Shown one piece after another: positions 8,780-19,521 of a stretch of DNA of 64,000 bases. Both the position numbers and the translations under genes were made by a program. This DNA comes from Nothophaeocryptopus gaeumannii. Taxonomy: Eukaryota > Ascomycota > Dothideomycetes > Mycosphaerellales > Mycosphaerellaceae. The notes under the pieces are model-generated. The model saw only the letters and a list, made by a program, of their open reading frames with translations, searched no databases and had not been told where the DNA came from. The stretch lies in NCBI GenBank assembly GCA_031771865.1, contig JASISA010000022.1:124001-188000 (forward strand), written 5' to 3'. Numbering within the stretch: position 1 is the stretch's first letter; each line of letters begins with the position of its first letter.

Positions 8780-11563
8780 CTAAATGAAGTCACTGGCCTG
8801 TCTTCGACGAGGATTGGGACCATTGCCAGAATCACCACCACCCATCAAGCCTCGTCGACTCGGATGAATGTGCGACAACTCATCTGCCGCCTTCGGTTTC
8901 GGTTGTGCATCCGACTCCCGCTGACGTGGCTTTTCGCGTACTTGTGTCTGACGGCGAGGAGGCGATGTAGACGACTCTGGACTGCTCGTGTTTCTTCTGC
9001 GCTTTGCGATAGGAGCACGGCGCGGATGGGATCGTGATGGAGATCTGGAGTCATAACTGCTGGTGCTTCTAGCGCGTTTTGGACCTCGGCGATCATTCTT
9101 TGACGCAGGTGGAGTGACCGATCGACTAGCTGGTCGACCTCTACGTGGCGGAGAGCGTGAGGTAGTGGGTGAGCGGGCACGCGCCTTCCACGTTCCTCGC
9201 GGGGGAGATCGTGAAATGGATTCGCGCCTTCTGCGTGGTCGTGAACGAGAGCGGGAGAGTGATCCATCACTGTAGCTGCTATAACTACCCTTTCGTCCAC
9301 GGCGCGGCGGAGGACTACGGGATGAACTGACCGACCTCTTTCGATTGTGCCCAGTAGGAGACGATCTGCGCTGTCTTGGTCGGGTCCTTGAGCGTGAATA
9401 TGATGAATCCCTCCCGCGCCCTCGCTTTGGTGTTGGTGAGCGTGAGTAGCTGCGTCTTCTTTCGCGCCGAGGGGATATCGAGCGTGAGCGAGAACGCGAG
9501 CGAGACGAGTAGCTGGAGTAGCTTGAATAGCTGCTAACACTCTCGCTCCTCCCTCTGCTGCTTGGTGTAAGGCTTCGAGCAGCAGGCAGAGGTGCCGGCG
9601 CCGGTTTTGGCATGTTCTTCAGCCATTCTCTCATGCCTTCAGTAAGCACACCCATACCGATAGCGGTAAAGAAGTTGATGCTGAAGCGCGTGTCCTTCGG
9701 GTCGTCAGTGGGGAACATCCCAGCCAGAGCCGACTGCATCGCATTTTCCTTGAAACGATTCGTGAGACTCTGCATGCCCACGCCCTGTGCCAGCTCCTCA
9801 ATAAGAATCTTGATGAAAATTCTACTCGAGCTAGTAGTATCTTCCTCGTTCAACTTGACGACGTGGAACACCGTCCACTCGATGGCATCGGAGGATAGCA
9901 GGGACCCAAAGAACTGTGCAATGATTCTCAGCCGATTTGTCTCATAGCGATGAATCGTCTCATAATAGTTTGAGAATTGCTCCTGGAAAAGATCTCTCCA
10001 CAGTCGATTCAGCTTGCAAAAGCGCTCGCCGATGAGGCCGAAAAATTTGTTGAACGTCCTCTCCTGGCTGCAGCACTCGATGATCATGGATGGCAGTTCA
10101 TCTTCGCGTCCTGTTGGTAGGTTGATTCTCATCAACTTGTGACAGGCTTCCTCGAAGCCTCCGGAGGACATGATGGTGAGATAAATCGATCTTCGCAAGT
10201 TCACCAGATCCGTGTTCGACTGGTCCTTGATCTCGACCGCCTTCTCTTCAGCATCGTCCTCATCCTCATTACTACTGTCATCTGAGTCTCCTGCTCCGTC
10301 GTCTTCGCTGCCTGAGTCCTCGCCGAGGATTTCTGCTTTGAGCTTGCGGTAAGCTCCCTCGTTGGCCTCGAAATCTGAATCGAATTTGAATATGTTAAGG
10401 CCGTCTTCGGTGCTGAATTGATCGTCCAAGCCGGGTCGATGAGTTATTTGATCTTCCTCCTCGACGAGGTCCAGGTCCTCTTTTAACGCAGGATGGTCTC
10501 TGTACTTGTCCTTGCGGATCTGAAACAAGACTTCAATCATGTACTGAACTCGCTTATCGATATCTGCTTCGTGAAGAATGCTCCGGAATTGATCGTATAC
10601 GGCAAGTGCAATCTGAGAATTCATCTCCTCGATGTGCTGGCCAACCTCCTTCATTAGACCGACTGCGATTTCGACGCTGTCGTCCGTAGGCTTGTGTAAG
10701 AGTAAAAGAAGCATCTGTGCGGCGAGCATTTCGTGGGCGACCTGTTGATTGATCAAGTGAGCGATGAAAGTAGTGCTGCTGTGGCACACGCTCTTGTCGT
10801 TTCGTTTAAAAGCCTTTCGAAACTGCACGATCAGTCGATTGACCAGTAGCTCGCCGACCTGCGGGAGTTTGGTATTGACGATGGCAGCCATAGCAGCATA
10901 GATCGGCGTGAATGGAAGAGAGGCGGCCTGAGCCTTCATGATACTGCGACAAAATAATCCTCGGCCGCGGACTAAGTTCTCGTTGAAAAGTTCCGGAACG
11001 ATATGCTTGATGTTAGAGACGTTGACCTTGTTGATCAGACCGTTGATGGATTTCTTGAGTGCTTCCCACGCCATGCGCTGATATTCTTTAGAGGTTTTGT
11101 CGGTGATTTGAGCCTGCAGCGCCTTCAGCCTGGCGGGCGGGATGTATGTTCCACCAGAGCGCATGTTCAGCAGTTTATCATATTCCGCCTTCGCAGCTGC
11201 CTGCTTTTCAGCCTCGGTGAGCGGCTTTCTGGTGGAATCGCCTCCCTCGGTGGCCTCGCGATCGCGCTGTCGCACTTCTAACTGACGCGCCCGCTCTCGA
11301 TCCACATCCCGTGGTAGGAGCCCTCGTGCGTGACCATTGCTATCACCGTTTGTGCGCGGCGGTGATCGTGAGTAGGAGCGGCGGCGGCGGGCAGGAGCTT
11401 CTCGTCGGGGCGACGGCGAGCGCGATATAGAATGACGCTTTCGCGAGTTGCGATCTGCCAAGTCCGTGGACGCCACCTCAGGTGGAGAACGAACAGCATC
11501 GCCCTCAGCGTCGCCAGGTTCCGGCGTGGGCAGTCGCACCGCTGACTCGACTGCGGCCGTCAT
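8780..11563 (-). CDS. CWC22: pre-mRNA-splicing factor Cwc22 (MIF4G + MA3 + RS tail)
   Basis: Intronless, 927 aa from the ATG at 11563. The frame runs upstream only to a GTG with no other ATG. After an RS/R-rich leader, a MIF4G domain spans roughly residues 135-330, starting near GGTYIPPARLKALQ. It is followed by an acidic linker (SEDDGAGDSDDSSNEDEDD) and an MA3 domain (about 430-560, starting at LRRSIYLTIMSSGGFEEACH). The last 300 residues are RS/RR-rich with many S-R-S-R-S and RSPPPRRGR repeats. In the spliceosome Cwc22 acts at the activated (Bact) stage and binds the exon-junction helicase eIF4A3. A long RS tail suits a fungus with many introns; S. cerevisiae Cwc22 lacks it. Its divergent neighbour is an oxidoreductase. 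Confidence 0.95.
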   Translation of the reverse strand: MTAAVESAVRLPTPEPGDAEGDAVRSPPEVASTDLADRNSRKRHSISRSPSPRREAPARRRRSYSRSPPRTNGDSNGHARGLLPRDVDRERARQLEVRQRDREATEGGDSTRKPLTEAEKQAAAKAEYDKLLNMRSGGTYIPPARLKALQAQITDKTSKEYQRMAWEALKKSINGLINKVNVSNIKHIVPELFNENLVRGRGLFCRSIMKAQAASLPFTPIYAAMAAIVNTKLPQVGELLVNRLIVQFRKAFKRNDKSVCHSSTTFIAHLINQQVAHEMLAAQMLLLLLHKPTDDSVEIAVGLMKEVGQHIEEMNSQIALAVYDQFRSILHEADIDKRVQYMIEVLFQIRKDKYRDHPALKEDLDLVEEEDQITHRPGLDDQFSTEDGLNIFKFDSDFEANEGAYRKLKAEILGEDSGSEDDGAGDSDDSSNEDEDDAEEKAVEIKDQSNTDLVNLRRSIYLTIMSSGGFEEACHKLMRINLPTGREDELPSMIIECCSQERTFNKFFGLIGERFCKLNRLWRDLFQEQFSNYYETIHRYETNRLRIIAQFFGSLLSSDAIEWTVFHVVKLNEEDTTSSSRIFIKILIEELAQGVGMQSLTNRFKENAMQSALAGMFPTDDPKDTRFSINFFTAIGMGVLTEGMREWLKNMPKPAPAPLPAARSLTPSSRGRSESVSSYSSYSSYSSRSRSRSRSISPRRERRRSYSRSPTPKRGRGRDSSYSRSRTRPRQRRSSPTGHNRKRSVSSSRSPPPRRGRKGSYSSYSDGSLSRSRSRPRRRRESISRSPPRGTWKARARSPTTSRSPPRRGRPASRSVTPPASKNDRRGPKRARSTSSYDSRSPSRSHPRRAPIAKRRRNTSSPESSTSPPRRQTQVREKPRQRESDAQPKPKAADELSHIHPSRRGLMGGGDSGNGPNPRRRQASDFI

Positions 11564-12205
11564 GTTCTCAAGACTGTATGCGGCGTGTGCAATTCGGCGG
11601 GAGACAGGCCGGAGCGGGGCGGAAGCAGGCCGGAGAAAGGGTGGTGGTGGATGATGTGATGCCGCGCGATGTGCAGTGAAGAAGTAAGAAGGCGCAGCAA
11701 AACTGAGAAGAGGTATGGACAAGGCGGGATGGTGCACGGCACGCGAGTCATGTGCTCACGCGGCGCCCATCAATGTGCCACCGAATATTCAAGACGGAAT
11801 CCCACCGCTGTCAGCTGTCAGCCCTCTCAGTGCGCCCCCTCGTTCTTTGAGGTATATCTTACGCTCTCCTAGAACTAGGACTAGAACTAGGACTAGAAGC
11901 TACGAGGTAGGTCATGCAGCTACGTACATATGCCTATTCATACACATGTAAGCCACTGCCGACTGCATGTGTCTTGTGCGTGTAGGTATTTAATAAGAAT
12001 ATTCAGCCACGCCCTGCCGTTACAAACACAACAAGCCCAGAACCCTCCTCCTTTGGGATCACCATCACCGTACCAGCCTCACCTTCTCTGCTGTCTGATG
12101 CCAGATCTACGTTCTCCTCTCTTTCAACCTGTTCACCGCGAACAGACGCTTGTTCTTTGAAGCACATCAGATAGACGGCCCACTCGAGACGCCAGGTACA
12201 ACATC
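11564..12205. promoter_or_regulatory. divergent promoter, CWC22 and the fusion oxidoreductase
   Basis: 642 bp between divergent ATGs. It holds a 12-bp tandem repeat (11869-11897) and a pyrimidine-rich stretch (about 12040-12140) before the oxidoreductase start. No gene is seen. Confidence 0.55.
11869..11897. repeat. 12-bp tandem repeat CTAGAACTAGGA
   Basis: Two exact copies plus five bases of a third copy of the 12-mer CTAGAACTAGGA. It is a small minisatellite in the intergenic space, with no evident function. Confidence 0.8.
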
Positions 12206-14211
12206 ATGGCTGTCTTCCAAGAGATGCCGTGGCACGAAGGTGAAAAAGCGGTGAGTTTGCCGCTAGGTGAAAACGTTCTGCTTGTTTGAGACACTCACTA
12301 ATTCTTTCACCTATGATGAATTAGATGCGGAAAGCCTTAGGTTCTCCCGACTATGACAATCCGACAGTGGTAAGGTGGAGGATCTTGGATCCCGCCACAG
12401 CACCCAAATACACGCTGACCTTCTGCCCTTCTCATTTGTAGCCCATGCTGTCGCCACAGCTCGCGAATCACCTCCAAATTGCACCCCTCATTGCGTTGGG
12501 CGTTCTTGACGATCAGTCACGGCCGTGGACCACATTGATAGGGGGTGCTGCCGGCTTGTCAAAACATTTAGGCGGATCGATCATTGGTATTAGGTCCTTG
12601 GTAACTGCCAGCTTCGATCCCGTCATAGAGGAACTCGTAGGGAGCGAGCCCAACGGTCAGGTTGTTAAGCAGGATGGCGAGAGAAGGATGGTCAGTGGCT
12701 TGACCATAGATCTTGAGAAGCGTAAAAGGGTCAAGATGTTCGGACGCATGATTGCCGGAGCCTTGAACACCACGGAACAACACGAGCGGGAGGGGGAAGA
12801 AGAGCAGAAGAAAGAGCAGAAAGCTGGCAGGGAAAAGGCTGCTCGCTTGGTGGAAATGCAGCTCGTCATGAAGGTTGAGCAAAGCCTAGGGAATTGCCCC
12901 AAGTACCTCAACAAGAAGCGTATACATCGTGCTCTTCCAAATCCAACGCTGGTCTCCGACAGTGTCCGGCTCCCGCAGGCAGCTCTGGATCTCATTAGCG
13001 AAGCGGACTTGTTCTTCGTTACGACCGCGCAGGGAGACATTGATATGGATACAAATCATCGAGGAGGCCCCCAAGGTTTTCTTCGAGTCGAATCAAATAC
13101 CGATTCTGGTGCCGTTTTGTACTGGCCGGAATACTCTGGAAATCGCTTGTATCAGTCACTTGGAAATCTGATGGTATGCAGCAAATCAGGCTTGGCGATT
13201 CCTAGCTTCGCCACTGGCGACATGTTGTACCTCACGGGCAGTACAGAAATTTTGATTGGAAAGGACGCGGCTGCCATCCTTCCCCGATCAAACCTTGCAG
13301 TCAAGATGAGAATAGAAAGCGCCCGTTTCGTTACCGAAGCCTTGCCATTTCGCGGTGCGCTAGGCGATCGATCACCTTACAATCCCACTGTCCGCTACCT
13401 CGCTTCAGAGCGTACGACAATACAGGCATCCGACAATTCGCAGCAGCGAGCAACGCTTCTCAGCCAGACCAAGCTCACTCCAACGATCTCTCGCTTCAGA
13501 TTCGGTCTCCAGAATGCAGCAACTCATAGACCCGGCCAGTACGCGACTCTGGACTCCTCGGAGCACCTGGATATTGGCTACTCGCACATGAGAGACGACG
13601 ATCCTAGATCATTGAATGATGATTTCGTGAGGACTTTCACGGTGAGCAGCCCCCCTGGAAAATCTCCAAACCCGGTGTATGACCTCAAGGACGATGAGTT
13701 TGAGATCACGATTCGTAAAGTTGGAGTGGCTACAGACTTGCTCTTCAGGCACGGCGGGGCGGAGCAACGCGAGAAACTTGAAGTTGCACTGAAGGGCTTT
13801 GGAGGAGAATTTGAAGTTCAATCGACGTCTGGCGAGACGATTGCGTTCATTGCTGCGGGCGTGGGCATCACTCCGATCTTGCCTTCGCTTTGGACATTAA
13901 ATTACACGAGCCTGAAGCTTCTGTGGACTGTAAGGGCGGATGATCTGGGAATAGTATTAGATGTACTGAAGCAGCATCCGACATTGGCGAAGAGTCTGAC
14001 CGTCTTTATCACAGGCGCAAAACAGCAGCACAGCGCCCAGATTGAGAGTTTGAGGGAAAGCGTGACGGCGCATACTCGACGCTTGAATGAGACTGATGTC
14101 CACTTTGACACCGTCAGGAAGTACTTCCTATGTACTTCGATACCGATGAGAAGAAATTTGATGGCATGGCTTGCAGGGAAAGAGCTGGTGTTTGAAGACT
14201 TCAATTTCTGA
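12206..14211 (+). CDS. PNPOx-like / ferredoxin-reductase-type FAD oxidoreductase fusion
   Basis: Three exons: 12206-12250, 12325-12369 and 12442-14211, giving 619 aa. The first two exons are exactly 15 codons each and supply the conserved MPWHEGE and SPDYDNPTV start. The N-terminal half (about 35-300) is a split-barrel, pyridoxamine 5'-phosphate oxidase-like domain with the DMDTNHRGGPQGFLRV motif. The C-terminal half is ferredoxin-reductase-like. It has an FAD-binding RPGQYATLD near 394, RTFTVSSPPG, and an NAD(P)-binding FIAAGVGITPIL near 499. No 2Fe-2S cysteine cluster is visible at the C terminus, so electrons would pass between flavins only. Such fusions are common in filamentous fungi and largely uncharacterised; the substrate is unknown. 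The gene converges with the dynamin-like gene, 201 bp apart. Confidence 0.85.
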
Positions 14212-14412
14212 GAGCTTGTGAAAAAGAAAGCGGCGTTACTTTCGTCCCCCCGAGCGCCGTTGGCATAAAGCGGGCGTTTTCTACAGTGTATCCACTGCTG
14301 CGATTGGCATGCGGCGCTCGTCATCTCTTCTCGCTCATAGGGCAGAAGCCCGAAAAGATATTTTCCGAAAGGGAATCTGGACCATTCGCAGTGTTTAAAC
14401 AGCCCTGTGCGA

Positions 14413-17019
14413 TCAAGTGCTTCCTCCTGGCAAGTTCTGCAACTCTCCCAAAGCCTTCTCGAGACGGTTCTTCTCGTCAAGCAGCGCGCTGCGCTCCATT
14501 TCCCGACGAGGCTCCTCCGCGAGAAGCTGAGCGCAGTGATCAGTATCGCCGGTCTTCAGCTCATTGAGAAGCTTCTCGTGAATGCTCTTCTGATACGGTG
14601 CCAAGAACATTGATTCGAAGCTCTTGGCAAGGTAATCAATAAACTGGGCGGCTGCGAGATCGTAGTAGGCGAGGGGAGCACGGAGTATCTCCAGCTCTTT
14701 GTCGTAGACGTCTTCGCCAAGACGTGCAATTACCCAGTCAGCATCGCCAGCCTTCTTGTCCTGCTCGGTAAGCTTTGGTACCGACATGTTCTTCGCCTCG
14801 AGCTCCTCGAAGTACTCGCGCACGCGATGGACCTGACGCTTTTTGCGGAGCTCCAGCTCATGTTCCTTCTGCTTTATCTTGAAAGTCGCCCTGTCATAAG
14901 TAATCGGCCTGTGGGCCTCCCAAGTGAGCATGGACATGACGATCTTCACTTGTTGACCGAGTAGTTCCTGCAACAGCTCATGTGCGACACGGGAAGTCTC
15001 ACTGAAGATCTTTTGCGATGAGCGCTGTGAAAGCTCCTTTGCCAGTGTGCTCTCCAGCATATCAATAAACAATGCCTGGATCTGGTTGAGCAGCGACTCA
15101 ACGGCATCGTGCCAGCCTGCTACGGTCTGAAGCATGAGAGCCCTCTTGACACTCAAGGCGACATCTCCACCCATGTCAGAACCTGGAGCAAGATCACGCT
15201 GTGCCTTGACTTTGTGGAGATGGAAAACCACCCTCGTGTCGGAAGCGCCAGGTTCAGCAGGCGGCGCAGTGCGACGGCGCACGCTGTCCGTGTTGGGAGC
15301 GCGGGAGCTTCCTGCCAGTGGGCGACTTGGAGTCACGCTCATGCCTCGGCCGTAGTTCGTCTTCCTCATCTTGGAAGGCGTTTGCTCGATCTCCATATCA
15401 TCTTCGTCAGACTCGATGGCGATACTTGGCTTGACATAGCCCGGCGTGGACAGGACAACGATGGGCTTTGCCGCCTTGAGCTTCTGGTCAAATTCGGCAT
15501 AGGCCTCACGATACTTTTGGCGGAAGTCATCATTGGAGTCAGCGTCGATTCGTGAGATCAAGGCTGACTTCACTTTGTCGATCTCCATGACAACGATCGG
15601 GACTGGAGCAGTAGTCTTCTCGGGGAAGCTAGAAAGTTCCGTCTCGAGAGCCGCAAGCCTTACTTGCACACGCTTCATGACATCCGGCAACTTGCGCAGA
15701 ATCTCGGTGGTCAGCTTTTGTGACAGTGCCCTCTGTAGGTTGGGAATTCCATAGCGCTCCGAATAAGGGCCCAGAATGGTGTTCCAAGGCGGCCCTTCGA
15801 AGAAACACAGTTCGCGGTTGCGTGCTTCCAGGTAAGAAACGCGCTGCTCGAGTTCGGTTTGCGACGACTGTCGAGTGACGTACCAGCCATGTCCGACCTT
15901 GAAGCGAAGATCGCGAAGGATGTCACGGATCTTCTCCAACTTTGCAGAGGTTTTGTCGATCAAGTCTGGCTTGGTAAGAACCCCCATGCACCGACTCAAC
16001 GCTTTGCACTCCGTTAGGAACTTGAAAGAAGTCTGGTTCTCCATGTCCTGGTCTGCGGGGCATGCGAGCAGAATGATAGAGCTCTCATCGCGCATGTAAT
16101 GTTTGAGAAGCCTCTCCACGAACTGGACGAGGTATTGCTGGTCCTCCAGACCCAAGGAATTGATCGCGCCCGGAAGATCGTACAACGACAGTTCGGCCAG
16201 GTTCTCTCCGGTAATCTCGAGACTGATGGCGTTCGGAGAGAAACCAACAATATGATGCATCGAGTAATCGATGTCAGCGTTCACTGGCATCTTGACAAAC
16301 TGGCGATGATCTTTGTCTGGGTTGAGCATCGCCAACTGAGCACGGCGTAGCGCAGCCTCGAGGTCCACTTTGTTCCAAACAGTAATGAATGGAAGGATCG
16401 TCAGATCTTCTTCGTCTGACCAATTCTCGTAACCGTTTCGACCAGCCTTCCGGCCGGGCATGTGCGCATGCTTGATGTGAAGAGAAATTTTGCAATTCCA
16501 GGGCTCTCCGCCTTGTGCGGCCGTAGTGGTAATCAGAAAAGGACAGCGAGTGCAAGTCCCGCCACTTCGTGGAAGAGTGACATTGCAAATGGCCTCAATC
16601 TACACAGTGTGTCAGTCCTAGACCCAAAGAACAAACAAGATCTTTTCATGGCTCACCACGCTGGATTTGCCTGCGCTTTGGTCGCCAACGACGACAATCT
16701 TGGGCAATGGTGGGAGCGTCGAGTCGATGTTCAGTGAGTCGAGCTTCTGAACGGCTTTTATAAGTGCTCGGCTTTCGCTGCTGAGAGCCTCCATGGCATC
16801 TTTCGGGGCGATAGATTCCATTTCGATGTCGGTATCGGTCGGAGTGCGCTCGGCGAACGAGCCAGCGGGGTTCGCAACACCGTTCATGGTGTTGCTACCG
16901 CTGTCGGTTGCAGATGACGTGAAGTCGGTGGTTGATGTTACACTCAGCGGCTGACTCTCAGCTCGGATAGTGAGAGCGGGATGGTGATGCTCGCCGTTGC
17001 CGGGTTCCGGCTTCACCAT
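14413..17019 (-). CDS. dynamin-family GTPase (Mx-like)
   Basis: Two exons: 16657-17019 and 14413-16599, giving 849 aa from the ATG at 17019 (the frame opens at a TTG further out). The GTPase domain starts near residue 105 with the P-loop GDQSAGKSSV (G1). The intron falls right after it and restores IEAICNVTLPRSGGTCTRCP with the G2 threonine. G3 is DLPGAI and G4 is TKPD. The stalk/middle region follows, with an insert near DDMEIEQTPSKMRK, and a GED-like C terminus (about 700-840). The first 100 residues are disordered and Ser/Thr/Pro-rich. There is no PH domain. It is neither a clear Vps1 nor Dnm1; it fits the expanded Mx-like GTPases of Pezizomycotina, whose function is mostly unknown. GTP-driven self-assembly on membranes is inferred from the family. 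Confidence 0.9.
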
Positions 17020-18198
17020 ATCTGGAGCCTGTTGGTGTGGAAGCGGAGGTTGCTGTTCGTGCGATGTTGAGGCTGTAGGTGTGCAGAGAGGAAGCGGAAG
17101 TTGGGGTGAGGTTGAGGTGGACAAAGGCGGAAGTGAGGTTGAGGTCGACGAAGGGGAAAGTGAGGTTTGGCTGAGCAAGCAACATTAGCTCGCAACGGAA
17201 AGGACGAATGTGCAAGAACAAACGCCAACCAGCTTCAAGTGAGATGAGATTGTGACGCGCCAGCATGTGAGAGTGAAGGTAGACTTACAGGCAAACCCTT
17301 TTCCGAGCACGATAATCCAGCCCTACAAACGCCCTTACGACAGAGTGCGAAGTATGTCCCAGATGCAGTGAAAGACTCATAAAGGGAGTAGCAGCGAGAC
17401 GATGTTGAACAAGAAGCTACGTGGTAAAGAGAAAGAAGAGCGACCATGGCGGCGGAAACTTGTGCTTTAAGTGAGGCCCTCGCAGCTCTGTAGCTGTGCG
17501 TGTTGACGAGCCAGCCGTGAGCAGTACAGCTTCACTCAAGTGAGCGTCCATGCCTCGCGCAGCTCTAAAGAGTACATTGACAGCATTCAACGCCAAGAAC
17601 ATGGTGCCTAGGGTAAACACAGCTGTAGGAAGAAGATGTTCTGTGAGCGTCCGTCGTTGAATGCGTCTTACTTTCCTTCTAGAAGGGGCGGCGCTTGGAG
17701 CAAAAGCTGAAACTCACCTTCACCGGCGTGTGCACGATGCGTCCACGCTTGATTCACATGCGTGTTGGCCAGTTTTGCAGAGGGGGACACGCGGAGTGAG
17801 GTGGAGTGACCGTGAAGCAACGTGAAGTGACGGTTGCTGATTTCAACCCCTGCTAGGAGCTGCAGGGCATGCAGGGTACCTCCCTGCGAAAAGCATCAAC
17901 GGCGAATGGGCAGTTGCGAGGTGGCTTCACATGGAATAGTTGAAGAGTCCAGTAACGGACTCATTGGCAGCGAGACTGCCATACAGTCGTCTGTCTGCTG
18001 TAGGCTTCTCATAGGCGTGAAAGGGTTTTCAGCGCCAGTATCTACAGGCACGTCGATGCCGCATCGCGATCGAGGGCGCTGAGCGGGATTCATCGAGCTC
18101 CAATGGTAAAGCGCCAACCAATAGTTTTGAAGACATCGCAGGCGATGCGCAGCATGACTGGCGCCGGAGGCCATTCTGCTGTGGTCTCTTCAGCGACT
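17020..18198. other. intergenic, dynamin-like promoter and IST3 3' region
   Basis: About 1.2 kb with no supported gene. The part next to 17019 is a CT-rich leader in the dynamin gene's sense. Open frames here are short, overlapping and without family features. The IST3 3' UTR lies at the right end. Confidence 0.5.
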
Positions 18199-19074
18199 TC
18201 ACTCTCGATCCTTGCGCCGTTCAGGGATTTGTTGCTTTTCACGGCTGCGGTCTCGTCGTCGCTTTCGCTCTTCAAGCTCGTTGTCACTAGGAACGGATTG
18301 ATCCCTTCGAGACTGATGCCTCGCACTGCGTTCGTGTTTCCTTTCGCCATGGTCCCTGCTGCGATCCCGTCGAGAGCGATGTCGATCTTTCCCTCGATCG
18401 CTCCCATCATCCTCCATAATATGTCGTCGAGATCGATGGTGGTGTCTATGCTTGTGTCTCCTTGAACGGTCCTTGGCTCCAGACTTGACAACAGCCTTGA
18501 GAGCCTCAGCGACCTCCTCGCGCTTCGCCTTGACCATGTATTCTTTCATTGGATCGTCATCGTCATGCTCACGCAGCAACTTCGCTAGCTCAAGCTCTTC
18601 CCGGATTGGGGGTCTTTCGTCGTCGCTCGCGCTAGCACTACGTCTGCGCTTCCGGCGCTGGCTCCCAGCTTCGTGGTCGGTATCATCCTCCGCCTCCGAG
18701 ACATCATCCAGAATGCCCTCCACCTCACCATCCTTCTTCTTGTAGCGGGTGTGATCCACGCTTATCACGCGACCCATCACGCCCGCTCCGCTGAGGTTGT
18801 CAACGGCTAGATCGCAGCTGCGCTGGTCCTCGTACTTGAGGAAGCAAAAGCCGCGACTCTTGCCGGTGTCTTTGTCGCGTACCAGATTGATGTGTACAGG
18901 GTTCCCGTATTGGCTGAAGATGGTGAGGATATCGCCCTCGCTGAGCTCGAAGGGCAGGCCGCCGATGTAGAGGTAGGCCGTGTCGCGGTAGTCGGTATGC
19001 CAGGATGCGTTGGGCGGGACACATTTGTCGAGTTCCGTCTGGTTCAGGCGCTCGATCTGCCGGACTGACTGCAT
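18199..19074 (-). CDS. IST3: RRM protein Ist3/Snu17 of the RES splicing complex
   Basis: Intronless, 291 aa, ATG at 19074. It starts MQSVRQIERLNQTEL, then has the family hallmark SWHTDYRDTAYLYIGGLPFE leading into a single RRM (about 33-110). RNP2 is YLYIGG and RNP1 is SRGFCFLKY. The C-terminal part is acidic, then strongly basic with R/S/D/H repeats (RDRSRDHGERKHERSARH). Ist3 (RBMX2 in animals) is the scaffold of the RES complex with Pml1 and Bud13 and helps hold pre-mRNA in the spliceosome. Yeast Ist3 is about half this length; a long RD/RS-rich tail is common in filamentous fungi. Confidence is high because the N-terminal signature is specific. Confidence 0.93.
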   Translation of the reverse strand: MQSVRQIERLNQTELDKCVPPNASWHTDYRDTAYLYIGGLPFELSEGDILTIFSQYGNPVHINLVRDKDTGKSRGFCFLKYEDQRSCDLAVDNLSGAGVMGRVISVDHTRYKKKDGEVEGILDDVSEAEDDTDHEAGSQRRKRRRSASASDDERPPIREELELAKLLREHDDDDPMKEYMVKAKREEVAEALKAVVKSGAKDRSRRHKHRHHHRSRRHIMEDDGSDRGKDRHRSRRDRSRDHGERKHERSARHQSRRDQSVPSDNELEERKRRRDRSREKQQIPERRKDRE

Positions 19075-19521
19075 GTTGCCTCACTGCCCTATAGCGGGTG
19101 GCGGGTAGCCTATGGCGGGCAAGAGGAGGTGCACTTGTGGTTTATTCATCCATCTCAGGTGCGTGCCTGACTTGAGCTTTGACGCGCACGTGCGTCTGTG
19201 ATTCTGCAATCTGCATGTGGTCGCTCGGCCCGTCTTGCCGAGCGCAGTTCATACCCGACCCTACCTCCTAGGAGTCAGGACCAAGGTACACGAAGTAGTG
19301 CAGGCACAGGCACATGCTGCTCGCCTGGCAGACTACTTGTAACTTAGACCGCCGTATATACATAGTCTCTATCAACTCTTACCACTACTAGACTACATGC
19401 ACCGTATCATGCGTACACACTTCCTAAGTCCCACCCGACTGTGCACTCGTGCATCCACATGAACGCCTCCCAGGCGCACATAAGACGAGGTACTGTACAT
19501 CTACCGTACGCGAGTGCATGA
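19075..19521. promoter_or_regulatory. divergent promoter, IST3 and VAM7-like gene
   Basis: 447 bp between divergent starts, with no gene inside. An out-of-frame ATG at 19518 lies four bases before the VAM7-like ATG (ATGAATGG), so leaky scanning would be needed to reach the main start. Confidence 0.5.
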
